Assembly (NCBI GenBank): GCA_036971715.1
Contig: JAVHJL010000007.1
Coordinates: forward strand, 3,100,001 to 3,164,000
DNA: 64,000 bases
Direction: 5' to 3'
Source of the DNA: Arthrobotrys musiformis
Taxonomy: Eukaryota > Ascomycota > Orbiliomycetes > Orbiliales > Orbiliaceae
The notes below the pieces were generated by a model that ran no database searches, was not told where the DNA came from, and saw only the letters and a program-made list of their open reading frames with translations. How positions within the stretch are numbered: the stretch's first letter is position 1; every line of letters begins with the position of its first letter. This document shows positions 23,158 to 35,551 of the stretch, one piece after another. The position numbers were made by a program, and so were the translations under genes.

Positions 23158-24490
23158 AATACTCAACGAGGGAGAGCTATCAGATTTGGATCGTACACCA
23201 TATGGCGACCAGGTTTCAACATCATAAAAATTACTGCTTTCCTTTGTTTTTCGTTTTAGTTGATCTCCTTTTTCTTACCCTTAGTTTTTAGTTTGTACGC
23301 CCACCCGAACTTTGTTGATGCTCGGTTTAATGTCTGAAGGTAATGTCTCTTGTGGAGTCCCCAGTTGTCCCCTACAATAATGATGTCTAGCGTCCAGTTC
23401 TTTTTACCTCAATATCCTTTTTCGTTTCATATTTTTTCGCCTTTCTTAGCGCCCCAGCCTACCCCCTCAACGTTTGCTATTTTTTTATTTATAATTTTGC
23501 AACTTTCGGATTTTTTACATGTTTTTTTGAATACCCATTTTAATCCAGAAAAAAAGCAGATCCTTGTTCTTTTTCCTCATCCATTTTCTTAGTACATAAT
23601 TTGATCCGTATACCTTCTTTTATCCTCTTCCCTTATATATTTTTGTATATTCCTGTATCTACCTACCTGCAGTACCTTTTAGCTCTAACGTATACATATA
23701 CCTACTTAATCTGACGAAATTTTCAATCACACCGACGCAGAGCTAGAATATTAGAAACACAATCTTCCCCGCCAATCGCACAATATTGATAATATAAACC
23801 TATAGACCGAGCACGCAGTTTTAAACGACGGGGTTAAAAGTCACGGTGTTTTAAGCAAAAAAAATGCGATGTGTATATATCAACTATCAATACAATGTAT
23901 TCTATCCAGAACGCTTGTGCAGGAACGCCGTTATATAGAAATATGAAAACGTTGAAGAAACTAGGAGGAAACAAAGGAAAGAAGAATATGCACTGAACGG
24001 GGATATCGCGACTAACCGAGCGGCTCTACGATGTCCAAAGGGCTTCGACATAAAAGCAAAAGCAAGACAATTAACGAAGACAAACAGTACAGGCCAGTAA
24101 GTGCGAATACTTTTTTTTTTTGTAGAAAAGGCGCTTCAGGGAGAAAGCAAGAAAAAGAAGAAAACCTCCAACAAAATCAAAGAAAGAAAAAGAAAACTGC
24201 TTTTTGTTTTTTCTGTTTTCGTAAGAGAAAAAGGGGAAATGGAAGAAAACCTCAAAGAAAAACTAAGGGAAAATGGAAGGAAATATGCAGGCTAAAAGGA
24301 TCCAAAGTCTACACAATGCTATGCTATGGCCAGGCAAACCAAACTCTGCCACACGCAAACTCCGAAAGCGCCGTTGAAAAAGAAGAAGCAATAAGGGCAC
24401 TGTAGGAAACTAGGGGATGTTCGTGGAAAGTTTTTTTTTATGGAGGGGTATTTTTTGGGCGGAAGGGAGAGAGAACCAAATCAAAAAAAA
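23158..24490. other. 3' region of the giant gene and spacer
   Basis: The sequence is T-rich to about 23660, consistent with a long 3' UTR, then AT-rich. Open frames at 24031-24405 are Lys/Arg-rich because of A-rich DNA and have no other support. The end of the stretch holds the Pol III terminator of the tRNA gene. Confidence 0.5.
24482..24490 (-). terminator. Pol III terminator of tRNA-Val
   Basis: On the minus strand a run of T residues (plus-strand A8 at 24483-24490) starts directly after the discriminator base of the tRNA. This is the expected RNA polymerase III stop. Confidence 0.8.
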
Positions 24491-24588
24491 TGATTTCATT
24501 GAGGATCGAACTCAAGACCTCGACCGAACTCTGTTCAAGAAGAAGAACATTGTTAAGGTCGCGTGATAACCAACTACACCATGAAACC
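24491..24588 (-). tRNA. tRNA-Val(AAC) with a 24-base intron
   Basis: Reading the minus strand from 24588: acceptor arm GGTTTCA pairs with TGAAATC (one G-U) and the discriminator is A. The D stem is GTG/CAC around TAGTTGGTTAT. The anticodon stem is CGACC/GGTCG with loop TTAACA-C, anticodon AAC. The T arm is TTGAG, TTCGATC, CTCAA. A 24-base intron (24527-24550) sits between loop positions 37 and 38, the usual place for eukaryotic nuclear tRNA introns. Internal A box (TGGTGTAGTTGG) and B box (AGTTCGATCC) are intact and a T8 terminator follows. Mature length is 74 bases before CCA addition. It decodes valine GUU and, after A34-to-inosine editing, GUC/GUA. Confidence 0.93.
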
Positions 24589-24736
24589 ATGGAAAGGAGG
24601 TCACGAGCAGACAATATAAAGGCTTTTGGTAAATCGGTCTCCAACACAAAATCTCCAGAGGGGTTTCACTCCCATAACGGAATTTTAGCGTGGACTCCAG
24701 TGGAAAGTACACTGGACGGCAGCTTTGCGGTTGGGA

Positions 24737-25081
24737 TTAACCAGAGGACCCAGCATATGAGCCGCGGGCGCCGGCTAGAGAGCTTCCGGTCGACGGGTCT
24801 ATGTGATGGTTTATCTTTGGTTAGCAAGTTCGCCTTCGTAGGTATACGAGAAACAATATAGAGCCCATGGGAAACTTACTGGCTTGTGGTTGACGTTGGT
24901 ATCCAGCAGAACGGAAGGCAGAACCACCATAGATTTCGACCCTTTGGTGACGCGGTGGCAAGGCAGCAGCTGCTCTGATATCATGCCAGTTCGTATCAGT
25001 GCTGCTGGGAGTTTGCGAGGAGGGGTCTGAGCCAGTTCGTTTGGACTGGGTGTTCGAAGGAGTAGAAATTGGAGCTGGCAT
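24737..25081 (-). CDS. Small conserved-looking protein, two exons
   Basis: Exons 25081-24880 and 24798-24737 (minus strand) encode 87 residues. The product starts MPAPISTPSNTQSKRTGSD, continues through NWHDIRAAAALPPRHQRVEI and YGGSAFRSAGYQRQPQ, and ends with a small-residue-rich tail (STGSSLAGARGSYAGSSG). The intron is 81 bases with a consensus GTAAGT donor, a TGCTAAC branch point about 20 bases before the CATAG acceptor, and matching phase 1. No signal peptide or membrane segment. The product is polar, probably partly disordered, and not a family I recognise. It is transcribed toward the tRNA-Val gene, whose 5' end lies about 150 bases beyond its stop codon. Confidence 0.65.
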
Positions 25082-26709
25082 TTTGTTATTTATACTGAAG
25101 AACTGGTGTTGCTGTGTGTTTTTTGGTGTTAAAAGCCGAAAATGGCAATGTTCCTGGCGACCAGTAGGATTCGGTCTTGCTGTGCAGGATTCGATTGTGG
25201 TTCGAGATAATGGAAGGATTGAGGAAGAAAGAGGCTCTTGACCTGTGCGAAATTCAGATACTTATGAATGGAAAGAGAAGTATCGTGGTAAATGGGAGAG
25301 GTTTGGGCTACTTTGGCTATGGAATAAAGAGTAAGAGCGGCACAAAGGCAGGTACGGTATAGGTATTTATACCATCTACACAAGCTGTCAAAGCTAAACT
25401 CGCCTGCTACAGAACAGTATGTAGGACTCTCCAACTACAACTACATCATTTTGATGAACTTGGTGGGCTTTGCTAACTTGCTAATTTGAAGGGGCCGCAG
25501 CAGAAGATACAAAAAGAGGTAAGGTAAATGGACGGGCGAAATGTGTACTTTGTTCCTTGCCCACAAGTCCTCCCCTAGATAGCAAAGCTATCTCGCTGCC
25601 CCCTCATCGCTAGTTCAAGGCGAAAGAATTAGGACATATGGGCAGACCTGAGCTTTATATCCTAGTTTGCGCGCATCACAAAAATATTAAGAGGGCAGTG
25701 CCAAACATTCAAGCTAGCTAGGTGCTCCAGCGCTAGGTATATAGATCTATAGCTAGCTAGCGTCTTGATTCACCGCGGGCTGTTACCAATTCTGTCTGCC
25801 AGATAAGTAGGTTCGCTAGCGACTTGGAACTTGGCCCCTCGCGATACTATAGCGCGAAGCAGCTTTGTCAACTCTGCTTTTCACCGGTTTGCATTTGGGC
25901 GGACTTAATTTGCAAACATGATCTCAACCGTATGGAGCTGCTAGGCTAGCTAGGAAACACAACCTCTAGGACTCGCTTGCGGACATAGATTTCTCGCGCT
26001 GTCGCAAGGTTTGGTCCATACATACATACTTACTTACTCAATTACGATACATTATATGTTGGTCGGTTTGCGTAGGACTGAAACTACTCTTTTAGTGTTT
26101 CGCCTGGAACTGGCGTTTTTTTTTTTTTGGTTTTATTTTATTTTATTTTTTTTCCTTCCGAAAAAAAGCAGTTGGGCTTGTTCGCGAAGAGGGGCGGAGC
26201 CCACGTACCTAAGTATCTACCAACCCATTATCACTATCGATCAGGCCTATCCGGGTTTTCTCCTATCCGTCTTGCAATGATATCATGATCCCAACGCGAA
26301 TCTAATATTCGAATCCTTAATTCACGATACGACTAGCAGCTCTATACTTGCCTTTGATTATGCCTCGGGCTTAGAAAATTTAAAATGAAACTTCCGAAAG
26401 TTACTATCGCGATATCCACAATAAATACTATAGTAGCACTGGGGGGTAGAAGAGCGAGATACTTAGGATCTCGAAAAATCAATGAAGGAACTGGCGCAGT
26501 CTTGCCGGGTCTCAGTTTTGCAAAGGGTTTTCTCTCTTCTCGACTTCTTTTTGTCTGGAGCTGGTTAGTCGACCATCATATATCAAACAAACGGATGGGC
26601 AGAGAGTTGGCACGCAAATTAATTGACGGTTCCCTGGTAACATTTCTTTCCCTTTTCTTTCTCCTCTGCAAGAAAGTGGCTCTTTTATGAGATAGCTACT
26701 TCTCTTCCG

Positions 26710-26740
<31 letters not shown>

Positions 26741-28382
26741 TTAAAGAAAGGAAGAGAAGAAAGATAGAAACATCTATCAACAAATACGAGTCAAAAGCAA
26801 ATATTTGGCATGCTGCAGACATGTATGTACACCGAGCATTATGACTCTTCTGAAGGAACCTGGTCGATAGATAAAGAAATTTTCTTTTCAAACACCACGA
26901 ACAATGTTCCCTCGAACCACTGACAGCATATATCCACATCAGACGTCGTGATAGAAGGAGAAGGACAAGAAAAAGAACGGAGAGAGGAAAAAAGGAAGAA
27001 GAAAAAAAAGAGGTAGCATCGAGTCCATTCACTCGAAAGCTTTGTGAAGCATGGACTTTTTTATAAGTTAATATATCAACATGCATCGCGCTACATCGAT
27101 CGAGTTTTATTGTTTTGAAACCTCCAGGCTCCTCATTCATGACCCAAATCGAGACCGTATGCATATAATGCTGCTAGCTATAGCATTCGTGCATTGTCCT
27201 CCGCTCCAGTGGATGAACCAAATCGCAATCCTGCCAAGGCATGGCGGAAGCTTCGCAGCTATGGGAATTGTCCGGAAGTTTATTAGGAAGGGATCAAGGG
27301 TGGTGGCGAGCGAGTATTGGGATATTTGAGACGTGCGGGTGCTAGGGAAAACAGGCAACCTCTTCGTCGCCAACTTTTCAGCGGACATGGATCGATTTCC
27401 AACCGTTAACCAGGTTATCGCTGTCGCCGCAGTTTTGATAGCGGAATAGCATGTAGACAGCGATACTATGCTCGGTTTTATTATATTAATTTACCATACC
27501 TAGGTATATATACATACACGCGAGAACCAAATTTAAAACCCCGAGCTCGTCTCGATGAGATCGCGATGCCATCGTATGTCGACATGTCATGTATTAGTTT
27601 ATAAAACCACCGAACGGAAGTATGTAGGTACTTTTGTCTGTTCTCATCCGCATCATGCCCCTACTAGCATCATGCAATTGTTTGGGCCCTGGAAATCTAC
27701 ACAGATGTGATATTGGAAACTTATAAATTTTATCTCAACTGCGACAATTGCAACCAGGTCTTGGCTTTAGCTGGGTCCCAGTCGATAGATCCACCACTTG
27801 CATCGAATCATACCACAGAGCTCATCGAATTAAAACGTCCCCTCTCGAAAACTGCGTGCTCGCGTTCATTGGCGTCGACAGATCAAATTCAAACGCGAAA
27901 GTCACACCCCCATCCATAATTGATTCGTACTTGCGCTTGCTTGCGTGTTCGTCTGTATGTACAGGTGTGTGTGTATGTGTGTGTATGTGTATGTAGGTGT
28001 CCCCGCCTTCCGCTCGCTCGCCCAAGGCTGGTGCATCAACCGACGTAGGACAGCAGCGCAGAAGGCTGAACAAATTATCCGTGAAGTATATAAACAGCGC
28101 CGCATCCTTCACACCTTTTATTGGCTTGAGAAATTTTCGAGAGCACACTTGGTCGAAAGGCACCTCGATAGAACAACCCTCGAAGCCCTTTGGGAGTAAA
28201 AGCTCTGGCCTTCTATCGATATCGTCAATTTTGCACTGCACTTCGCCACGGCTCTTTACCTTGATTAGTCGGCACGAAATGCTTTTGGTTCCTCTTGTGG
28301 TTTTGTCCCCAGTTCCCCTCGCTCTCGTTCTCAAGTGAGCCCGCGCCACACGGCTGGGCCGCTCCCTGAGCGGAATTCCACA
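25082..28382. other. Intergenic spacer before the ankyrin/zinc-finger gene
   Basis: No supported gene. It contains an A29 run at 26710-26738, a GT-rich microsatellite at about 27965-27998 and many short overlapping frames. The open frame on the minus strand at 27822-28430 overlaps the promoter of the next gene and has no homology signal I recognise. Confidence 0.5.
26710..26738. repeat. A29 homopolymer
   Basis: Uninterrupted run of 29 A residues in a spacer. Similar runs occur at 48213-48239 and 49823-49850, and as T at 55018-55049. Confidence 0.9.
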
Positions 28383-31300
28383 ATGTTTGACCTTATCTCC
28401 TTCGGTCGCAGTATTTTTGACCGGTACCATCTAGAGCATTTCCCAAAAAAACAGAAAAGGGAATACTCTTACGGTCCCTCTTTAAGCCTTCTTCCTTTTC
28501 GAAATCGGCGGAAACGGTTTTCCCAGTTGCCGTCTCGGATTAGTTCGGCTTCGGCTTCGCAAGATGACGTTTCAGAACCCCAAAACTTCCTTTCAGATGC
28601 ATACGGGCCTGAGGTCGAAAAGGCTCTATTGGAAACCCTGGATATTGACCATCTTGATCCAACCAAAATCTATCGCATTTCCAGCTCTGGCCGCGACCGC
28701 GATATCGGCATCCCATCGATACCGCTTTCAAGGAAAGCCGAAGCCTGGCTTGCGGAAACACTTCCGCCCGACGCATGCTTCGACGAGAAGTGGTCCTTGA
28801 TAGCCCAAGATAATTTAGAGATCCTCCTTGATTTTGCACTCGTCTTTTACAGGGCCGGGAAACAGCTCATCGGCGAAAATGCAACCAGTAGCTACCCGTC
28901 GAGCGACGACATCAAAAGCGCCATCACCGCTTCTATGCTTCAGTTGACGAGAAGCCCTGAGTTCCGAGAGAAACTGTTCCAGCAGTGCTTAGGGACCTCT
29001 TATACACAAGCCGCAGAAAGCATGCCTGACGAAGAAATGCAACCAGGCGAGAGGGCTAACGTTGGTAACGACTTTCGCATTGGTGTCGGTGCTAACACTA
29101 GTACCGTTACACAAGGCTTGGAACAACACCCCTTCGAAACAACTCATGATCAGCCGTCCCGTACCTACACGTATCCACGCAGGGAAGACATGCGTCTCAT
29201 GGATAAGGAAATGGCCTCCCCGCAGCTCCGTACGGGAAGTACTCTAGGGCCCTCGGCCCCTCCAACCACCAGTTCTCAAGGTGGAAGTAAACCGCGAGGA
29301 TTTCTTTCTTCAAGCAAGGCTAGAGGGGATTTTGGGCAAGCGCGAATACCAGGGGCGCCGGCCCAGCTACAAATACCTAGGATATATACAGAAAATCCTG
29401 CACCAGATATCGAAAACTTAAACTATACGCAGATGCTGAAGGCAGAGCCTGTGGGCTCCGGACCTACAGCCACAGGACCTCAAACTCTCGGAATAAATTC
29501 CACAGAACGAGGACTTGAGTATATTTCAACTCGAGAGGCAAGACCTGTCGCTCCGAGGGTTGAACACACGCCTAGCCCGCCCGCCCAAAATCAGGCTCAG
29601 TTAGTCGCTATTAATAGCCCTGATATTCCCCCCCAAAGCCCTGGCAGGAACTCGTCGGGCTCATACTCGGAAAGTTCGCAAAGGTTTCGTTCGCCGCCCG
29701 CGAACGAGTCAACAGCCCCGGCTTTACCACAATATGAAGATACACAGTTTTACGATGCTGTTAGGAGAGACAACCTGTCTACCATACACGATTTATTGAA
29801 GAACGGTTTTGACATCTTCAAGGAAAGCACGCACACAACCGTCGCTCACCTACCGGCAAATGCCATCGCCTACTGTGTCAAGTACCGAAAGAAAGATGTC
29901 CTTTCGTGCTTCATTAACCACAATGTCAAATGCTACCCAACCGCAATATGGGAAGCTTTGCGATATGGCGACGAAGAGTTGCGTGAGTTCATCACGGAAA
30001 AATACGAAGAAAGAAGGCACCAGTTAGATCTCGAAGCCGCAGGGACGATTTCGTACTGCAATGATCCCCTAGAGCTGGAGCTTTGTGAAAACGAACCATC
30101 AGAGCGATACTCCGAGGGACCGTCAGCTAAGGCTTCAACTCAAGATGTCAGCTGTGGCCTAACTTTGAGGCAATTTAGTGAAGACCCTGATGACAATATT
30201 ATATATACAGCCGGGTCTTCTGCGATGGTAAGCACTCTTCCTCGGTCAGGATCCGACGTCGAGGGGCCGCAAGAGCACTACGGTAGCGGTCCCGGGGCCT
30301 CCGACGATGAGAAAGAGTCGGAAGGATACGAGGGTGAGAAACATTTAGATGAAGGGGAAGGAGTAGGTGAATATGACGAAGATTGTGAGTTTGAATGGTC
30401 TCGTTTCCAGCCTTACACAGGGCGGTCCAAGTTTGAAGGCTATGATAGCGAAGGCAGTTATGCCAGTGACGACGGGGGGCCACCAGAGTGTGTCGATGGT
30501 GGTGAAAGCACTGGTACACTAGGTAGAGGCCGTCCAAATGGTGGATCCAGGCCTCACGAAAATAGTAACCAACCGGCGAACCGAGTGAACAAACGCCCTT
30601 GGTCTCAAGGAGAAGAAGAAAACGGCGACGATGGGTATTCAGACAACCCCCCACCCAAGAAACCCCACAGCCATGACGCCAACGACACTACGCTACTTCC
30701 ATGCCCCTTTTTTATTCTTGATCAGAACCTTCATTCATGTTGTCGTCGCATTTTGAGGCAAAACTTGAGTGGTATGAAGTGAGTACCGCACCTTCTCGAG
30801 GCTTTTTTCTACCTTTACAATATTGTTTTCAATGTATACCTCTACAGAGGCTGCGGCTATAGCTAGTTAATTAATTAATCTAACCCCCACACGTCATTAT
30901 AGGGAACACCTTAAGAGAAACCACTTCGGCGGGATCGCCCCACCGGGCTTATATGATAAAAAAAGAATTCGGACCTGGGAAGATCTACGCCAGTTTTGCG
31001 AGAGGAACCCCAGTTCTAGTAGGTTACCCGAGCCACGGCCTCCTTGAAGATCTAATATTTGATAGACATACTAACTGGGTTCTAGGTTTGGAGACCTCGT
31101 CTTCTACACAGCCGACGCTCCCACTTTCCAGCCCTTTGCCCTCTGTACTTTCCGATGGTATTTCCATCGGGACTGCAGGAGTTAATTTGCACCGTCATGC
31201 GGATTCGAATACATCTTTCAATTTGAGCGCGTACACATACCCAAACATCGACAATCCAGCTTCCGGTATTGCTATACAGGACATAAAAGCTGATCCTATA

Positions 31301-32617
31301 CAAGCTGTACAAGGAGTCCAGTCCATTGGACTCGGGCTTAGCGATGGAACTTTACCAAGTACTGAACAGGGGACCCCCATAACGGATAGCTCTAGTACCG
31401 CGACTGCTCAATATGCTTATATGCCGTATCAAGCGTATTCAAATACGTTGCAGGGCCAGCTCGCATCCTCGCCGCAGGTGTCTAGCACACAGCAAGACAG
31501 CTTCCTTATAGCACCTGCCAATGCACAAGTGCTTGAGGGAACGATGGCAGAGTCTCCTCACAACAATTTTCAGGGGGGGTTGGCAAAGCCCACATTACTA
31601 TACGGGCAGCAACCAGCACGCATTCCTCCGGATAACGCCACCACCCAAGATATATCCCGGATTAGCGAAGCGTTAACATTCAGGGCTAGGATGCTTCGTA
31701 ATGGGTACGCCTTAGCAGGACAATGGAGGGATCCAACGATCCCTCACACGATAAACGCCTCCCGCGCGTCAATTCCGCCAGCGATACCAAGGACACTTAC
31801 TTCATCGTCCCAACCTAAGACAAACAGTAGTGCTAAAATGGATACTCCATCTAATGCGTCCCAAACTTATATGCCGACGAACCCTCATCTTCTCCATGGC
31901 ATCGGACTTCTAAATCCCCCAAATCCACCTAGTGAGGGTGGTCTCAAAACCACCGGAAATTTGTTACCACCCAGACCTGCGCCGCCCCCGCTACGACCAC
32001 CTTCTACCGCTTCATCATCATCCTCGCTATTACTCGAGGTTAATAAAGCCATCAACCAGAGCTCTCAGGGGTCCAATGAAATGTTCCCTGCAGGCTGGAG
32101 ACCCGCTGATCTTGGGCCCGGCAACATTATACCAACACGAAATAAAACTTCGACAGCACCGGGGTCAGGCTCGCCGTCACTTTTATCGTTAAGGCATCAA
32201 ACTTCTACGGCGATTACCCCGTTTTCAGAAGCTGAATCAACAGCCGCCACCCCTCGACCTTTAAATCTTCCTTTTAGTCCACCCGAGCTAAGAGCATCGG
32301 GTGATAAAGAATATACAATTATGATTAGACTGAAGCCGCCGCAGAAGCTCCCTCACCAAAAGCGTTGGCGGAAACTTTTCGTCAACGACGCTGATGAATT
32401 GAAGCGGGAATTCGACGACTGGATTGCGGAGCAGTTTCCGGATATTTCATTTTCATGGGATTCCTGGGACCTACAGAACATCGATGACAAAGAACGGAAA
32501 TGCGATATGGGTGAGCTCGTGATGGAACTAGAGGAAATGCGGTGGCCCAAGACCGGCTACCGAGAAACCACAACAAAGTTCTTCTTACTCCCAAAGGTGG
32601 AGATGGCACAGGCCTAA
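28383..32617 (+). CDS. Ankyrin-like protein with degenerate C2H2 zinc finger
   Basis: Exons 28383-30778, 30903-31018 and 31086-32617 encode 1,347 residues. The start is the first ATG; the frame stays open 16 codons upstream without one. Residues about 450-545 look like weak ankyrin repeats (FYDAVRRDNLSTIHDLLKNG, AIWEALRYGDEELREFI). An acidic stretch follows (610-730). Near 771-807, CPFFILDQNLHSCC then MKEHLKRNH forms a C-x(n)-C-x(n)-H-x(4)-H finger of the type seen in many fungal proteins. It is completed only by splicing: the GTGAGT donor at 30779 falls inside it and exon 2 supplies HLKRNH. The second intron has a CTAAC branch point 10 bases before its CTAG acceptor. A long Pro/Ser-rich region leads to a conserved-looking C-terminus (EYTIMIRLKPP, FDDWIAEQFPDISFSWDSWD). 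A nuclear or DNA-associated role is possible; function unknown. Confidence 0.8.
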
Positions 32618-33837
32618 GCAGCAGAATCGGGCCCCAAAGACGTCATCCATGTCAGGATCATTTCCCTCGATTTCTCGGATTAGTGTTGCCAGTTTTTATT
32701 CTCGGCGGTTTTGTTCTATGTCTCTAGCTTGGTATCCCTGTTGTTTCGACCAAATGATCTTTTGGCGGATGCTTCGCCGTTATTTGAATGGTAGATTTCG
32801 ATCCTTAGTTGCAAACCCTAATCTTCGCTCTTCCTCTAACTAGTTACCAGCCCATGCATACTGACGTATGTCTGTGTTCTATATATACTCAATATGTATC
32901 AGCACAATATTCCTGTATATATTAGTAACACAGCAGCTCCCGGGGATGGCCGATGGTCTTAGCAATACAAGCCAATAGTCCAAAGCCCCTTGCGAGGTTT
33001 GTTGGAGAGGGTTCAAGCCGGATTAGGTTACATAAGGCTTCACATCCATGCTCCATATTTCCGAGGCTTCCGAGTCTCGGCCTTCCACAGGAGTCATATT
33101 GCTTTGTTATCCGGAACCCAGGAATGCCACCATGTACTCTGTATGGTGAAAAAACCCTTGATTAGATATATCCAGGTAGCTGATATGAATAATATGTCCA
33201 TGGCCCGTATGACCCGTTTGCGCTGTTTGTTGCCAACTTTTGTCTTAGATGCTCTGAGTTCTTTAGTCTGGGTGAGTTCTTCAAAGAGGAAAATTTTTAA
33301 ACGGGTTAAGCTTCCATCGGCCGGTGTTCGTGCCCATTTACGTCAATGGAAACATATCGGACGGAAAAAAAACCATGAGCTCGGAACCTTATTGAGACAG
33401 CGGCATACCTTTTATATCTTGGGGCGCCGGCCGGTGCCATACTGAACACCATTCGAGTTCCACGCTCCAGTGTGTATTGAAATTCTTTGAACCTCTATTC
33501 CAACGTCACCCACCAATTCGTAACAAAGGAGCCGCATTGGCATTGGCGAACCAGTTCCCTTGCAGCCCCGAGAAACCCGTCAACTGGGATCCAGCCGGCA
33601 GCCTGCATTGCAGCGAATCGAATCATGGACCCATACTCAACATTCGTTGGGCCCTCTGAAGCCAACCTCCAAGCAGCCTGCATTACCGGCCAGTTAAGGA
33701 ATGAAAAGCCTTTGTCGGGTCCGCAAGGCCAGGAACTGGAATCAGGCCGCAAATCTTGTGGTCTGCCGGATATCCGAGGATGGAGGCGGGTCGTCCTACA
33801 TTTCACGCCCTCGTAAGTTCCAAGACCAACACATAAA
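32618..33837. other. Intergenic spacer before the sulfite transporter gene
   Basis: No gene supported. Two near-copies of CAGCCTGCATT occur at about 33600 and 33679. Several short frames run toward the transporter start, but none joins it with a plausible splice. Confidence 0.45.
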
Positions 33838-35551
33838 ATGCAACAGTTTCTCCCAAACAACACATATGCACATCCGCTGCCCCCTCAATTGCAGACCTCA
33901 GAGGCCTGGGGACTCGATGCGTATACGTGTAGAATTCTTTCGGGTATATTGAGCAATATTCGGGGCGAGACTGATCTCAATGTATACAGATGGTTCGCTA
34001 TAACCATGGGGACCGGGATTGTCTCTATCCTGCTTTACGATCTACCATTCAACGCCGCATGGATCCGATACATCGCTATCGTCCTCTTCTGTCTCAACAT
34101 AGTCCTCTTCCTTTCGTTCTCAATACTATCGATTCTGAGATACACGATGTTCCCGGGTCTGTGGGGGTTCATGATTCAGCACCCAGTTCAGTCGTTGTTT
34201 ATTGGAACGTTCCCAATGGGGCTCTGCACCATTATTAATATGATTGTATTGGTTTGTCTACCTTGGGGCGAAGGTATGCTTACTCTAGCATGGGTCCTCT
34301 GGTGGATTGATGTTGCAATGTCATGTGCATGTTGCATGTATATGCCCTTCGTTATGTAGGCCTCTCTATCCACTCATCATCCGGATTCCGATTAACGAAT
34401 GCCCTCTCGCAGAATGCATATCCACGAAGCGAAGCTGGATACTATGACAGCTGCATGGCTCCTACCAGTTGTCTCGCCTGTCGTTGCGGCAGCATCGGGA
34501 GCCTTGGTCGCTGGGGCCATGGCACAGAATCACCCTTCGCATGCTCTCTGGACACTCATAACTTCGTACGTTCTGTGGGGCTGTGGCGTTCCTCTCGCAA
34601 TGGTAGTCCTAGTTATGTACTTCCAGCGTCTAGCATTACACCATCTTCCGACTCCAGAGGTCATTGTTTCTGTCTTTCTCCCTCTCGGGCCCCTAGGGTC
34701 CGGTGCCTTCGGGATTATGAAACTCGGAGAAGTTGCAAATGTCTTATTGCCAATAACCGGGACTTTGCCAGCAGTAAAGGACGCTATGGCGGGTGGGATT
34801 TTGTATATTTTGGGATTCGCAGTCGCTTTGGTGATGTGGGGATTTGCTCTTGTTTGGCTCTTTTTCGCCGTCGCAAGTATTACAAGAACAAGATTTCCGT
34901 TTAATATGGGTAAGTTTAGAAAGATCCCGTCTCCTCTTTATGTTGTTTACAGAAAGAAGGGCAAGCATACTATTCACAACAAGAAGCTTCGAAAGCAGGT
35001 GCTAACATGTATAACTCCTTTCTCTCTGTGCTCGGAATAGGTTTTTGGGGTTTTGTCTTCCCAGGTAAGAGTCATCCTCGTTCGCGTTCGCCGATGGCTC
35101 ACCGAATCCTAGACTAGCTGCATATGCTGACTTGCGATCTCACAGGTGGCGTCTTCGTCCTTGCTACAAACCAGATTTCCAAAGAACTGCCCAGCGGATT
35201 CTTCAAAGTGCTCACAATGGTAAGAAAACATTTCCATCCGCACAGATGAAATCTACCCTCGGTTTCCTGTTTTCTTTCTTCTTTCGGGTGTACTTGTGTG
35301 CTAACGAGGCGCTTCATCATCAAACACAGGTTTTTACAATGATCATCCTTCTCCTTTGGATTTTCGTCTCAGTCCGGACAATCGAAAAAACACTCACTGG
35401 TAAACTTATCTTCTCTCCCTGCGTTCAGCAATACCAAGAGAACCGAATGAAAATGATAAGGTGTGATGGTGGGAACAATAATCCCGACTTAGGCGCCAAC
35501 GGTTCTAGGAGTTCCACGAGCCAGGAGGAGAGGACATGTACAGGAATGTGA
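33838..35551 (+). CDS. SSU1-like sulfite efflux transporter (TDT family)
   Basis: Five exons, 33838-34355, 34413-34909, 35041-35064, 35146-35219 and 35330-35551, encode 444 residues, close to yeast Ssu1 (458). The protein belongs to the tellurite-resistance/dicarboxylate transporter (TDT) family, whose SSU1 branch exports sulfite at the plasma membrane. Evidence includes the first membrane segment YRWFAITMGTGIVSILLYDL; MTAAWLLPVVSPVVAAASGA; a loop with PLGPLGSGAFGIMKLGE; FPFNM|GFWGFVFPG|GVFVLATNQ joined across three exons; and a C-terminal GKLIFSPC. About ten hydrophobic segments are present. Every intron (57-131 bases) has GT-AG ends and a consistent phase. Exon 3 is only 24 bases long. Sulfite versus malate or another anion cannot be decided from sequence alone, but the SSU1 type fits best. 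Confidence 0.9.

Noticed and set aside
24490..24861. 123-codon plus-strand open frame
   Set aside because: It runs antisense across the tRNA-Val gene and the last exon of the small minus-strand gene.
27822..28430. 202-codon minus-strand open frame
   Set aside because: It contains a His/Thr run from a GT microsatellite and overlaps the promoter and start of the ankyrin-like gene.
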